A stretch of DNA of 64,000 nucleotides from Rostratula benghalensis (taxonomy: Eukaryota; Chordata; Aves; Charadriiformes; Rostratulidae): the NCBI GenBank assembly GCA_013399305.1, contig VXAI01000021.1, forward strand, positions 1,535,215 to 1,599,214. The letters run 5' to 3'. The notes below the pieces were generated by a model. That model was given only the letters and a program-made list of their open reading frames with translations, had not been told where the DNA came from and ran no database searches. Below, one piece after another: positions 11,749 through 23,300 of this stretch; the stretch's first letter is position 1, and every line of letters begins with the position of its first letter. A program made the translations under genes and the position numbers.

Positions 11749-14700
11749 AGGTGTGTACTAGCTGTCAAAGGACATAGAAAAGAACAGAGCACAAGCACCA
11801 TGAGTGAAGCAGGGAAATCTGCCGGAGCAGCTCCTGTATGAGCCTTCGGGCTGAGACTTTCACTCTCTTTATTTTACAGTGATCAGGAGATGGGGAGGCT
11901 GCCAATCTCAAAGGCGAGGGCTGGGGCCAGACTGGTTTCTGCCCCCTCCAGCCCTTCTATTCCTTTCCTCCCCAGTATTTAACTAGGTATTGGCTTTAAC
12001 ATGACAGAGTTTAAAACTCAGTGCAGTTGTATTTTATTTTGCAAATACCAGCTTAGACCAGGGAGACCAGAAATCAAAGCAACAGCAGCTGTCTGTTGTA
12101 GGACCAGGAGATATAAACAAGCCTGAGTATAGAGCCCTCCAAGTCCTTTTTGCCTCCCACCCCCCAGGACATACTTTTTTTTCAGTTCATTGAATGTCAT
12201 TTGTGCCTGTGCATGGAACAGGTGTCTCTTGTGAACTCCTTAAATAAACTGAATTTTAAAAAAAGATCCTGATGTCAGTTTACACAGGTGCAGCCATCAT
12301 TCAGGAGAATGCTATTTGCACACAAACACACTACTGTTTACTGTCTGCACTGCAATCAGAGCAGTGCCAGAAGGGCACTGAAGCAAGATGGAGCAGGGTT
12401 TGCTTTGCTGCTGCTGTCGATTGATGGGAACTTTCATAAAGTTCCCTCTCAGGGAGCACAGAGTCCTTTTTGCTCCATGAAGCTTTAAAAAGTGCTCTTT
12501 CAAAGAGCGACTCGAGGAAAGCAGAAGCCATTACTAATCATGATATGTGTAATGGAATAGAAAATTATGTCTGTGTGACTCTTCTTGTTTTTATTGGTGG
12601 CTTAGCAGGGACTTTGTATTTTATTTTGTTTGTTTTTCCCCAGTATTAGAGCTTATTCAGGGCAGCCCATGCTAGGAACAATTTGGTTAACTTGCCGCAT
12701 CTGTCAATGTGTGACAATGCCCGTAGGCCCTGCCAGTGCTGCAAAAACCAACTAATTGCAGATGTTCCATGAGCAAAGGAGCATCCAGGTGGGTTATTGC
12801 CCCCCTTTCACAACCCTCTTGAGCTGATCAAAGACGTCTCCAGTATAACCATGAGCTCAGATTGTGCACTAAAACAGGGTGAGAAAGTAGGAGCAAAGTT
12901 AGCTGCATATAAATCACATTCAGGACTATCACAGCTCAGGATAGCTTTATTAATACAGCTTCAGAGAATTTAGTTCTCATCAGATTCCCCAAAATTGCTT
13001 ATGGTCTGCATAGCTGCCCACAGCAGTTGGAGCTGAAGGATCCCTCCCTACCCTGGTATCTTTGCAGCACTGGACCTGTCTGCCACATGCTGTCTGTGGT
13101 ATGTATGCAAGGAAAAAGAGCTGAATGTGTCCAAGATATCTTGTTCATCACATACTTAAATAAGAGCAACAGTAGGATTCCCAGCATGAACCTTTTCCTT
13201 TGTGTGTATATATTTCAACTTCTGACTGCAGGACGTCCACAGAAATGACAGACATTTCTCTGGCAAGGAAGCCCACAATCTCTCAATATCAGGCAGTGCC
13301 CATTAATTAGGCTTTCTGACAAAAGGCATGCTTGCCACACCCTTTTACATGATTTGGCCTGTGTAATTTTTTTCCCTAAGTAGAACTTTTATGTATATTT
13401 CTTCCATCAAAAATAGTGCATTAAAAAACCCCACAAAAACCACCAAAAAAAAAACTTTTACAAAAGCAAATTAAAAACAGATGTAGCTGAGCAATACTTT
13501 GTAACCCAGGAGTAATAAATGTTTGGAATGGACTGCTGTGAAGGTTATTAAGACTAAAACACTAGGGTCATTCAAATAAGAGTTGAGAACATCCAAGGGG
13601 ATGGAATTGGAGTAGAAAAGAAGTGGATAACTGAACATTATCCACTGTGTTCTTGATGATGCATAACACCCTGTGCACTTGTTTTATGTTGTATGACTTG
13701 AAAATCTATCTGCATCAGTTAAAAATATACTAAGGATTATGCCTTGGTAAAAGCTATGGAAAGTTGATTATAATAACAAATGCCAATGAGCTAGTCTCTG
13801 GACTGCATCACTTGGGAAAAGTTGCCTCAGGAGAGGAGCTGTTTGACTTTATTCCTTCTCCGATCTCATGGAGGACATAGACGTGACAGCTTGAAACGTT
13901 TAAAAACATTTACATTTTATACTGACTGTGCCCACTGTGGAGAGGTTTAATACACTGTGAGGACCACCAAATTTTAACAAAAAAGTGATATTCTAAGTGT
14001 AGTGTAAGTCCATATCGAACAGATCATTGTAAATATAGGAAGTGGAGACTTGTGATTTTCACAGTTGATGCAAATAAACAGTAAGAAAAGCACTACACTG
14101 TGTTTATATGTGGTATTCCAGGATTGTTATTGGGTGTTTGTCTAATCCAACAGCTGGGAAAGGCACCACATCTGAGCACTGCAGCCAGCTGATACTGTTA
14201 CATCTTTCTTGACTTTACCAAGGGTTTGCCTGTAATTTCATCATTCAGATTATTTTTTTTGCTCTTGATCAGTTCTGTCAAGCAGGTGGGTATTTAGTTT
14301 TGTTTCTATAGATAGTATATTTGTGTGCCTGTATCTAACTTCAGAATGACTTGTTAGATACCCATTTCACTACTGTAGTGCTCAGTAGATTGATTCAAAT
14401 ATATAACAGGATGCACTGCCTCTCCTTCCTAGAGGGGAGGGTGAGGGAAGGGTAGGAAAGGTTGTAGATTTTTGACTTGGGCAAACTATTCTTTGATTCT
14501 AAGGACATCAAACAAACATAGAAAAAAAACATTTAAAAAAACCCAAAAATTTGTTAAGTTTCAGTGATTATTTTTTGAATCTATTTTAAAGCACTCTTAA
14601 AGATAATAATTTCAATCTAAGACTGCAGCAGTGCTTAGCTGGATCAAAGAATTTGAGGAGGAGCTTAGAATACAAAAAGGTCAAAGTCAAATCAAGGTGG

Positions 14701-15183
14701 TTTTGTTTATCCATATTTAACTACAAAAATAAATCTAATTGTCCAGTCATTGTGAGAATCTCAACTTTTCCTGCAGAAATGAGAAATTTTGTGCAAAAAA
14801 TGGTAGCTATGAAGTGATATCCACAGATCTGAAGCTGGAAACAGAAGTTTGGGTCTCCTCTTTCTTGGGTGCGTGGCATGTTGCAAGATGTGTTCTAATC
14901 TGGTAGATAAGTAATACAGCTTAGTGTCTAGAATTATTGCCTATGACTTTATAAGTCAAGAGAGAATAACAACATAATGAACACCACGGCTTAAGTTAGT
15001 AAATCCTCAGTTAGGACATTTTTAGATTATTTTAAAGGACCTAATTTTATACTTTACAAGACAGAAAAAAAAACCTGGAGACAAAGAATTTTCTTGTTGT
15101 ACTCACTTTTCAAAAGCACCAAATTTAGTAATTACTTGTTCAACGTTTTCAGGTATCCAGTTTATAAATAGCATTCTGAGCAT

Positions 15184-15256
15184 GAATTAAGCCTCTCAGC
15201 ACCATAAGTCAGATGTGTGCTTTTATCCTCATTTTAAAGACATTGAAACACTGAGA
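15184..15256 (+). mobile_element. Probable ancient amniote SINE fragment
   Basis: The order GAATTAAGCCTCTCAGCACC, then TTTTATCCTCATTTTAAAGA, then CATTGAAACACTGAGA follows the pattern AATTAAGCCTCACAACACC...TTATTATCCCCATTTTACAGA...GGAAACTGAGGCACAGAGA. I remember this pattern from an old SINE-like family scattered in bird, turtle and mammal genomes. It is heavily diverged. I do not assign a family name with certainty. Confidence 0.55.
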
Positions 15257-16973
15257 ATCCAAATATTATGATCTGCTGTCCTCTAATTTTCCTCCTATCT
15301 GGGCTACATAGAGTAGCAGAAATTAAGGAAATATTTCTTTAAGCCTGAAGGGTGATCACTTGAGAAAATGACATTTGCTTTCTAAGCTGTGGACTATTCG
15401 GTACATCCCTGTTGAGTACCTGACATGGATCTGAATACTCACAATTCTCAGAAACACTAAACAGCTTTTCCGCTGCAAACATCATTCATCAAAGCTAGAA
15501 AAAGGGCAACTTGTACAAATGACTTGAATACAATGGAAAGTCTGAAGGCTTCCACCGCCTGGGTGAAGTTGTTTCTAAAGTTGTTATAAAACAAAGGGTA
15601 GCTTTCCCTTTTATTGTCTTGCAAGGATCTTGTTGACTTCTACAGACCTGAACTTCAACCTTGTAGGGTATTGTTCTTATGAAATTATAAAATATTTATG
15701 AGTGACTAAAAGACACAGCCTTTTTTGTTTTCTTACAAGATTCTCACAGCAGAGTGAAGTGATCAAATTTTTGTCCTAAATTGTGAGGGTTTATGATGTG
15801 AAGCATTCTATAGCTAATGATTGCACGTGTAAAAATAAGAAAGGAAAAGCAATAAAGAGCAAGATTTGCAAATCACATGAGGCCTCATCAAGTAGCATAT
15901 GTCTTTGGATGTGACTTTTACTAATGAGCGAAGTCAAAGTGCCTTGACAACTTGCTGCCTTTCTTCTTCTTACAGGACAGTCCGGTGCCTGTATATTAGA
16001 CCTTTGTTAGCCCAATTCCCTCTCAGATGGGTACCTACCACATGTACCTTAGCCCTGGTGAAAATAAAGGCTACGTTACATGACCTCTTTTCCTGTGCAC
16101 ATTTTAGCCGGGAGCCATTGGTCCAGCCTGTCTTAACTGATGACAGTCTTCCAGGTGCTGTTCTGATCTTAATCTTCTGGCTGAACCATAGGCCTAACGT
16201 GGTAAACTATAAATCTCCCCAGGTCACAGAGAAGGCTGCTGGTGTCATTTCTAATTGACCTCAGGGAAAAGAGACCAGCTTAGTTCATAATTTCCTAGGT
16301 TTACAGATTCACAGGCTGGCATTTCCAAAGTGGTGCTCGTGACTTTTCAGTAATAAATTATACTGAAATGCCTACAGCTACAATAATTTATGATCTTTCT
16401 GCTGCTCTTATAACACATGTTAATTGCAGGCAAAAATTACTTATAGAAAGTTTTCAACGGAGCATTGGGGAAAAAAAGTAACATTGGAAAGCCAGTGTTT
16501 TCTACTGCGTAAATTCTTTTGTGCAAGCATATTCAGAATTTTCTCCACAATAGTAAGAAGAAAAAGACTCTGGTATTGGAGGAAGAAGCCAGCAGCTGCA
16601 TCATGGTATACTTTGCCGTATATTTTGTGGTGCTTATTGCTGAATAGCACCTTAGTTTTGTGTTCTAGAGCTTTGGTTGCACAGATCTGCCCAGCTCTAA
16701 CAACTCTAGTGGTAGAGCTACCTCAGCTAAGATGTTGCTCTCTAGGTATAATAATGTGAAGGATATAAGGTATATAAGGAATCCCTTAAGCGTTCAAAAG
16801 AAAAGCTCTCGGTCAGTTTTACATGAACTGGTCTTTTGACAGAGTAAGAAAACATTTTGCTCAATTCATTTCCATGTTTGAAATATGATCAGGAGTTAGG
16901 AACTGATTCAAAGCTCTCTGACAGATTCCTGGTGACCTTGCTGTCAGCAAAACAGAGTTGTTTGATTGCTAAA

Positions 16974-17120
16974 TATGGAGTAATCTTCGCTAGTGGCATT
17001 CAAAACCCGCCTGGATATGTTCTTGTCCAGACTGCTCTAGGTGAACCTGCTTTGGTAGAGGGTAGGACTACATGATCTCTGCAGGTCCCTTCCAACCCCT
17101 ACAAGTCTGTGATTCTGTGA
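16974..17120 (+). mobile_element. CR1 LINE fragment
   Basis: A CR1 3' end in sense orientation, about 145 bp long. It contains GGCATTCAAAACCCGCCTGG, GCTCTAGGTGAACCTGCTTT, ACATGATCTCTGCAGGTCCC, TTCCAACCCCTACAAG and the terminal TCTGTGATTCTGTGA repeat. It is of the same general type as the fragments at 9690 and 11124, and older than the copies at 9241 and 31187 judging by its shortness and divergence. Confidence 0.9.
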
Positions 17121-20100
17121 AATGTGATTTTAGTTGTATCGTTCAGGTATTTTTGCAAAGGGAGAATACAATTAATCTCAATTAAGGCACGATTTATTAG
17201 CACAACTTTGCTATTAAAGTCCTTTAATACAAGTCTTTCCTTTTTCCCCCTTCTGTCAATGTTTTGAATATGCATGCATTTTAAAATCGGTGAATGTGAT
17301 TTTGATGTGGAATAACCCAATATTGCACTCCTTTAAATCTGAACAATTTCATACTTAGATACAACTCCTGAAAACATTTCAAAATTGTTAGGTCTGATTC
17401 TTATCAAACTAGATTTTCAGCTCACACTACATAATGATATATCTTACTTATTGCCCAATTTCCAGTGGTGTTCTGAGTTCAGTTACGGCTTCAGAGATAA
17501 TCCATAATTACAAGATTTTTATAATCTTTCCCAAATCCTTTGGAAACTTTTCCAGAAGACTTCTTGGGAAAGCTGTGCTGTCTAAATATTTCAAAAGTGA
17601 AACAGAAGAATTTTCTACCCATTTTTGAAGAATGAAATACTAAGCATAAACGTGGTACTTTTATCCATTAAGTAAGAGAGAAGTGATTTGGAAAGCTGCC
17701 TTTTAACTGTTCTGGTTTTCAATATCAGCTTTATGATATCTTTAAAAAGTAATTTAGCACCTTTCAAAAATACAGCACTAATTTCCTGATAGACAAATGA
17801 ACTTCACTATTAGGTTTGTTTTGGGAAGAATGATTCATTTATTCAGTTCACTGCTACTGACTGGTTTTAATTTGTTATTGATTCCTTTTGGATTGTCCAA
17901 GTCACAAGTTATTTCTTAAGAATTGTGCCACTATTTAACTTGGCATTTCTGACCCAGGCTTAGCTCATAGACAAAGCTGTGGATCTGAGACCCTAATATT
18001 AATCAGCATTCACTCTAGTCTCGTGCTTGTGGATTACATTTATAGTCCAACAATGTTACTGGAATGGTCTAAGTGAGGCAGAAAAATACACACACTGAGC
18101 CAGGAAAAAGTAAATTTCACCTTTCAGCCATCTTTCTGCTCTGTATGGTCAACTTTCTTTTAACCAGTTAATCCTATAACAAACTTGCAGAGAAATGTGC
18201 AGCGAGGACAAGTCATGATGTCCTCTGGGGCAGGGAGCAAGGTGTGAATCCAACACAGACATGAGAACGTGGATGCATGACATCCTCTGAAGTAAATGTC
18301 TGGGTCGTTCAAAACTCTGCTCAGAGGGTTTGACATAACCTTTCCATGAAATCTGTTTTTTTTCAAAGTTGTTTTCCTGTGGTAATTTCTGCAAATACAT
18401 GCTCAATGTTAATATGCTTACAAATATGCTTTTATCTGAAAGACACAGGAGTTTATCCTACAGTGTTTTATAGCCCATTTGAAGTCCTTAGTTTTATCTA
18501 CTCAGTCTGTTTTCCCAGCATGTTCTCTGACACCTGGATGTTGAATATCAAGTAACAATGAAGGAAATAATTAGGAAGATTGTAGCCAGTCACTTGCCAT
18601 AACTGTCCCTTAATTTAGAATTTAGTAACGCATTTAGCAAATTAGCATAACAAAAAAGAAATTGTAGTCCAGTCACACGCAGAAACACTTACAGAAGTTG
18701 CAAAACAATATGGATCTTGACTAGCAAAATGAACAGTTAACTCCCAATATATAGCAAGGAAAATGTTCTAGGAGTCAAGTAATTTCACTTACAGCTTTTT
18801 TCCAGCTAAGAAATCCTTTCCTCATTCCTCGATGTGTGATGATTTTCATACATTTGTATGCAGAAATGACACACACATCCTTACCACCACCAGCTCCAGC
18901 TTTCCCTCTCTAATAATCTATGCTTCTGCTTCTTCTGAATTTAGACCACTTCAAAGGTATTAAGACACTAAAGTAAGTGCATATTTAGTTGGATTACCAA
19001 GACCAGTCAAATCTATTTAGGTATTTGGCTCACTTGGGAACAGGTCATTGTAGGCAGCTTTGTCCCTTATCCCCACAGACTGGAATCTACCTCCTGGAGA
19101 CCAATATGCCATGAATCCCAGGAGCCTCATCTGACATTGCAGCATAAGTGACTTGCTCTGTCTAAATCCTAGTTAGAAAGAACAAGGTTTTTTCCCGTGA
19201 AAAACATAGATGAGCATTGGGTTAAATCACCGCTGCTACTATTTAGCGCTGTCGAGGAATGCTCCAAGAAGGGCCTGTGTTATTTTGATGACAAGATAAT
19301 TTTCCTGCAGTTCCAAAGGGAGAGAGTTGCTGGCAACCTCCTTGCAATTCATGACTCTTCACCCAAACCCATTTTCATTGTTTGGGTTGAAGTCAGGCTA
19401 CGGCCCTTGATGCTTTGCAATTCTGTAACAATCCCTATTAGTGTGTTTAGGTTACAGGCGGAAACACCTATGTTGACATATGTGCACATGCGCGCACAGC
19501 CGGCTAGAGGGCTGACCTCTCCTCTTGCAAGATTTAAGGGCTGAGAAGAAAATTCCCTCTAAGGAGTAAACGTAATGACATTTTGATCCCTTGAGAAATG
19601 CTGTTGTAACCCTGCCTGGATTCTCACACTGTTTGGATTTTATTTTTAGCTCTGGCATTCTTGAAGATTAATAAGCATAATGTTGCTGAAATTACTCTGC
19701 CAGTGTAATGTTACCTGAACAAAGTTTTACATAGTTGAATAATGAAGCTGAAATGATGGCTTCAGGGAGAAGCCCATGCTACAGATTGCATGGTATTTTA
19801 GAAGAAGGCCTATTTCAGTTTTGTTCTGCCAGTGGGCTTTTGACTTATTGCTGTTTCAAAACACTGGCTAGCTAGTGAGCCAGAGATAAGTGCATGACAA
19901 AAATTGCAGGGGGCATTTCTGAGTAGTGGACAGAAAAGCCAAGTCCAATAACGAGGTAAATCACAAGTGCTCTTCTCTGCTCATTAACAGACATACCTCT
20001 GTGGCACAAGCCCAGGCTGTATGGAAAAGCAAAAAAGCATTTATTGAAGGTAAAAGGGGATGCTGATGCAAAAGCAGAAGTATAGTCTTTGTCTCAAGTT

Positions 20101-20279
20101 CAGAACATTGAATTCTAATTTTTTATGAGGACTTTTTGTGAGTAAATATATCAACTTGCAGTAATCCTACCTAAGCCCCTTGAGTTACTCTGGACTTAAA
20201 ATCCTGGAGGACTTTAAAAGATTACTTTTAACTATAATGTGTACTGCAGAAACTGGTGAACATTCAGTCACGGGGGGGG
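17121..20279 (+). other. KCNQ1: KCNQ1 intron 11, unique sequence before the gap
   Basis: AT-rich non-coding sequence. I recognise no transposon, RNA gene or exon in it. The open frame at 19197-19544 (115 codons) has no family resemblance. The stretch ends in a run of eight G directly at the assembly gap. Confidence 0.7.
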
Positions 20280-20364
20280 NNNNNNNNNNNNNNNNNNNNN
20301 NNNNNNNNNNNNNNNNNNNNNNNNNNNNNNNNNNNNNNNNNNNNNNNNNNNNNNNNNNNNNNNN
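20280..20364. other. Assembly gap (85 N)
   Basis: Eighty-five undetermined bases following CACGGGGGGGG. A G-rich stretch directly at a gap edge commonly marks sequence that polymerases or short-read assemblers fail on. An open frame appears to cross the gap only because N codons are not stops. Confidence 0.99.
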
Positions 20365-21141
20365 TATCTACTATTTTTTATTACATAAAAATTGTGTCAG
20401 TTTTCCACTACCTTTATTCTTACTAAATAAGTCACATGAGATTTTTTTCTTACTGTACTGCATAGGTACACCTGAAAAAAAAAAAAAAAGAAAATCTAGT
20501 TGTGTAAAACTGAACCTGCCAATTATTTCTGAGAAACTTAACACAAGAGACTTGTTTGTAAATGTTATGAATGGTACTCAATGAAAACTTTGTTTGATTT
20601 CACTTATGTTTAGTATAATTTGTTCTGCTCTAGGGCATCCTGAGAATAGGAGATTGTACGCAAATGAATACTGAGTGAAGCAAAGATCATTAAGAGAGGA
20701 ACTGGGGGGGAACCACACATGCTGGACACAATTATGTGTGTGTGTTATATTATGCTATCTTGGACACATCAGCACTGACTGCTTTGTTCCTTAGAATGAC
20801 CTTTGATCAAGAGAGACTGCATGTGTCTTTGGTCATTCCCACATCCTAGGCTACTGTAGATGAAGGGAATTTCTGTGGTGTCTTAACTATAATCTCACTG
20901 GGAGCTGCCTCATTGTGTGCAAACACTCTGGTAGATGTCTGCCTTGTTGGGAGTTTACAATTGGAGGAAAGGATGGTGGCATTACCTCAAGCATACTAGG
21001 CATTGTGCCAGTGTAACTGAGCAGATGGTGACCTGTGGGTCATGGGACTATATTTCTGAGATAGATGGGAAAGGAAATTCTACAGTTTGCAGACCAGATG
21101 GAGAGTTCTCACAGAGCTGACTATAAGGAGTGTATCTACAC

Positions 21142-21155
21142 GTGTGTGTGTGTGT
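21142..21155. repeat. (TG)n microsatellite
   Basis: Seven units of TG (written GT from 21142) in the context TACACGTGTGTGTGTGTGTA. Short and probably weakly polymorphic. Confidence 0.85.
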
Positions 21156-23055
21156 AAGAGAATGTTAAATCAGAGTAAAATAGCAAGTGGATATTACTAA
21201 ATGTAGCAAGACAAAATTATCCATAGCTTTTACGCAAGAGAACATCAAGTAATAAAGGTATTTTACATGGCTGTTAAATGCAGCATTCACAAGTTTCCTG
21301 CTAGTTTCTGTACTTCACTCCTGTTTTCATTACATAGCATTTGAATTACTTCTATATAAAACATCTGTAATTAAAAAGCCCTATTGTTCTTATTCCAAAA
21401 AGATAAGTGATTTACTTTCCTTCTAGTATTCACTTTATCCAGGTCTTTCTTTCAAAATGGGGTTTATTTCCAGATAAATTGCTTCTTTTTACAAAGAGGA
21501 TACCAGGTGCAAAGTTTCTTTACCTAAAATTATATTCTCTGCCTGCCAGAATTGCCTTCTTTCTCCTGTTATTTTTTCTTGAAGGCTTTTGGAGCCTCTT
21601 AGTTGTGTCACGTGAAGGAGGCTTACAAAGCGAAACAGATATTGCTCAAGCAGTAGAGCTCTGGCTGCCCAATGTCAACATATGTGTAGGTTTAATTTGC
21701 AGGTTATTTGGACGTTGAAAAGATTGCTGCTATATTGATCTGAAAATATAGGAAGCGTTTGATCTCTGGGAGCAGAGTATATAGTTCACGAGAAGGACTA
21801 ATACGTGTCTGACAGATTTTGTGTGTTGTGAAATAAAATATGTATCACTAAAGCAAGGAAGAGAGAGGTTTCTATTTCTGAGAAATTCTCTTTGGTTCTC
21901 TTTTAATGAATTCATGTGCCAGTACATAATCTATAAGCCATTCCAGGAAGGAAAATTCAGTTGTAGGGTATCTTTCTCAGGATGGCAATTGCGTATAAAT
22001 CAATGAAAAGAATCTCCTCCTGGTCCCTCTGCAATGACTGTGGCCACAGGAAAGAGCAGTTATTGTGCATTGTTCAGCGTAAAAAAATAAGAAAAGTCTT
22101 GAGCTCTTTTTGCTTTGTGATTTGTTTTCCACCTTGAATTTAACTTTTAAAGAAAACAGTTCAAGAGGAACACAAGCAACCCTTTAAAGAATGAAGAGCA
22201 TAAAAGTAATAAATATCTCCAGAAACATAAACTATAGGATAAGCCATAAAGTTCTGGTTGTAATATTTCATCCTCAATCTAAACAAGCAAGGTAAGTGCA
22301 GATAATATTAACTGTGCTGTTGAGTCAGTGCAAAGTATATACAATGAAACAACCACAAGAACAGTGTTTGCAATGGGAACTACTGTAAGATATTGTCTAG
22401 AGAATTTTGTATTTCTTTTAGTTTCCTTAAGGGACAGCATTCACTCAGAATTGGATATAGTAGCATTTTTATTTGAAGAACTTAACAATAATTTTTCACT
22501 GCTGTCTTGATTTTTCTCCTGAATTTTAATGGTGTTTAACCCTATCCCTCAAACATTTGAACATCCCTGTGCTATTTAAACTCAAAATTGTGGTTAAAGG
22601 CTTTATGGGTAGTTGTAGAACCAGAGTCGTCTCCATTCAGATTTGTTTGTACTGAGCAAAACTGGGAAAAGAAAGAGGGAAATTCAATTTTGCTGTTCCC
22701 AAGTGAGTGCTTTAAACACTCAGCAACTGGTAGGAGTCGATACTACCTTTTCAAAACCAAGGTCTGTGCAAAGTTTCATCCAGTAATCATGCCCTTAACA
22801 CTAGTCACCTTTGGAGAGGTCTGCCTGAGAATGTGTAGATGCCTACCTGTGGGACAGTATCAGGACTTACACATTGTATGCGGCAGACTTAGGTGTGTAG
22901 TGATATTTACGGGCAGAAACTTGGGTATCTAGGTACTTAAGTTCCTCTGAGGTAAGAAAACACATCATTATTTGAGATCAAGATGCTTAAAGAGGTGTTA
23001 GGAACCTGTCTCTTTGTGCCTGTGGCTCTAATCCCAAGCCCCCAAGTAGTGAAGC

Positions 23056-23160
23056 AGATGCCTAACTTTTAAGCAGGAGTGGTCTCGTTAACTTAAACGG
23101 GACTAGTCTTGTACATACAGTTAGACATATGTTAAAATGCTTGGTTGAACTGAGGCCCAG
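23056..23160. mobile_element. Fossil palindromic DNA element (sauropsid type)
   Basis: GATGCCTAACTTTTAAGCAG, then GAGTGGTCTCGTTAACTTAA, ACGGGACTAGTC, then TATGTTAAAATGCTTGG and GAGGCCCAG. The order resembles an old repeat I recall from bird and turtle genomes: a palindrome built on AGTCCCATTGACTTCAATGG with flanking GCTTAA...GTGCTTTG and a GGGGCC end. The centre GAGTGGTCTCGTTAA / TTAAACGGGACTAGTC is a visible imperfect inverted repeat. It is probably a non-autonomous DNA transposon remnant; the family name is not assigned. Confidence 0.55.
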
Positions 23161-23264
23161 ATTTCTGTTTTTATGGAAAACTCACATGTGCAAACAGTAA
23201 TAGAATAATTAATCTCTTTTCATGAAGTGTTGGTTTTAATAATTTTACTTAGGGTTTACTGTGG

Positions 23265-23300
23265 ATAGTACCTTTCATCTTCAAGGCCTTTTACAAACTT
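23265..23300 (+). mobile_element. Possible ancient SINE fragment
   Basis: GATAGTACCTTTCATCTTCA followed by AGGCCTTTTACAAACTT matches the pattern TAGCACCTTTCATC...AAAGCGCTTTACAAAC that I remember from the upstream part of the same old amniote family as the 15184 fragment. It is only about 36 bp, so the call is tentative. Confidence 0.45.

Larger units (their letters stand above)
9869..16973 (+). other. KCNQ1: KCNQ1 intron 11, segment with minor repeats
   Basis: Non-coding intron sequence. It contains a small CR1 tail (11124-11197), an A-rich tract (11641-11748), A/C-rich low-complexity sequence near 13425-13455, and a possible very old CR1-like piece around 13508-13640 (GTTTGGAATGGACTGC, then GGGTCATTCAAATAAGAG). 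A probable ancient SINE fragment lies at 15184-15256. The open frames at 15899-16258 (119 codons) and 16424-16759 (111 codons) show no recognisable domain and are treated as chance. Confidence 0.75.

Noticed and set aside
20180..20584. A 134-codon frame
   Set aside because: It exists only because it spans 85 undetermined bases.
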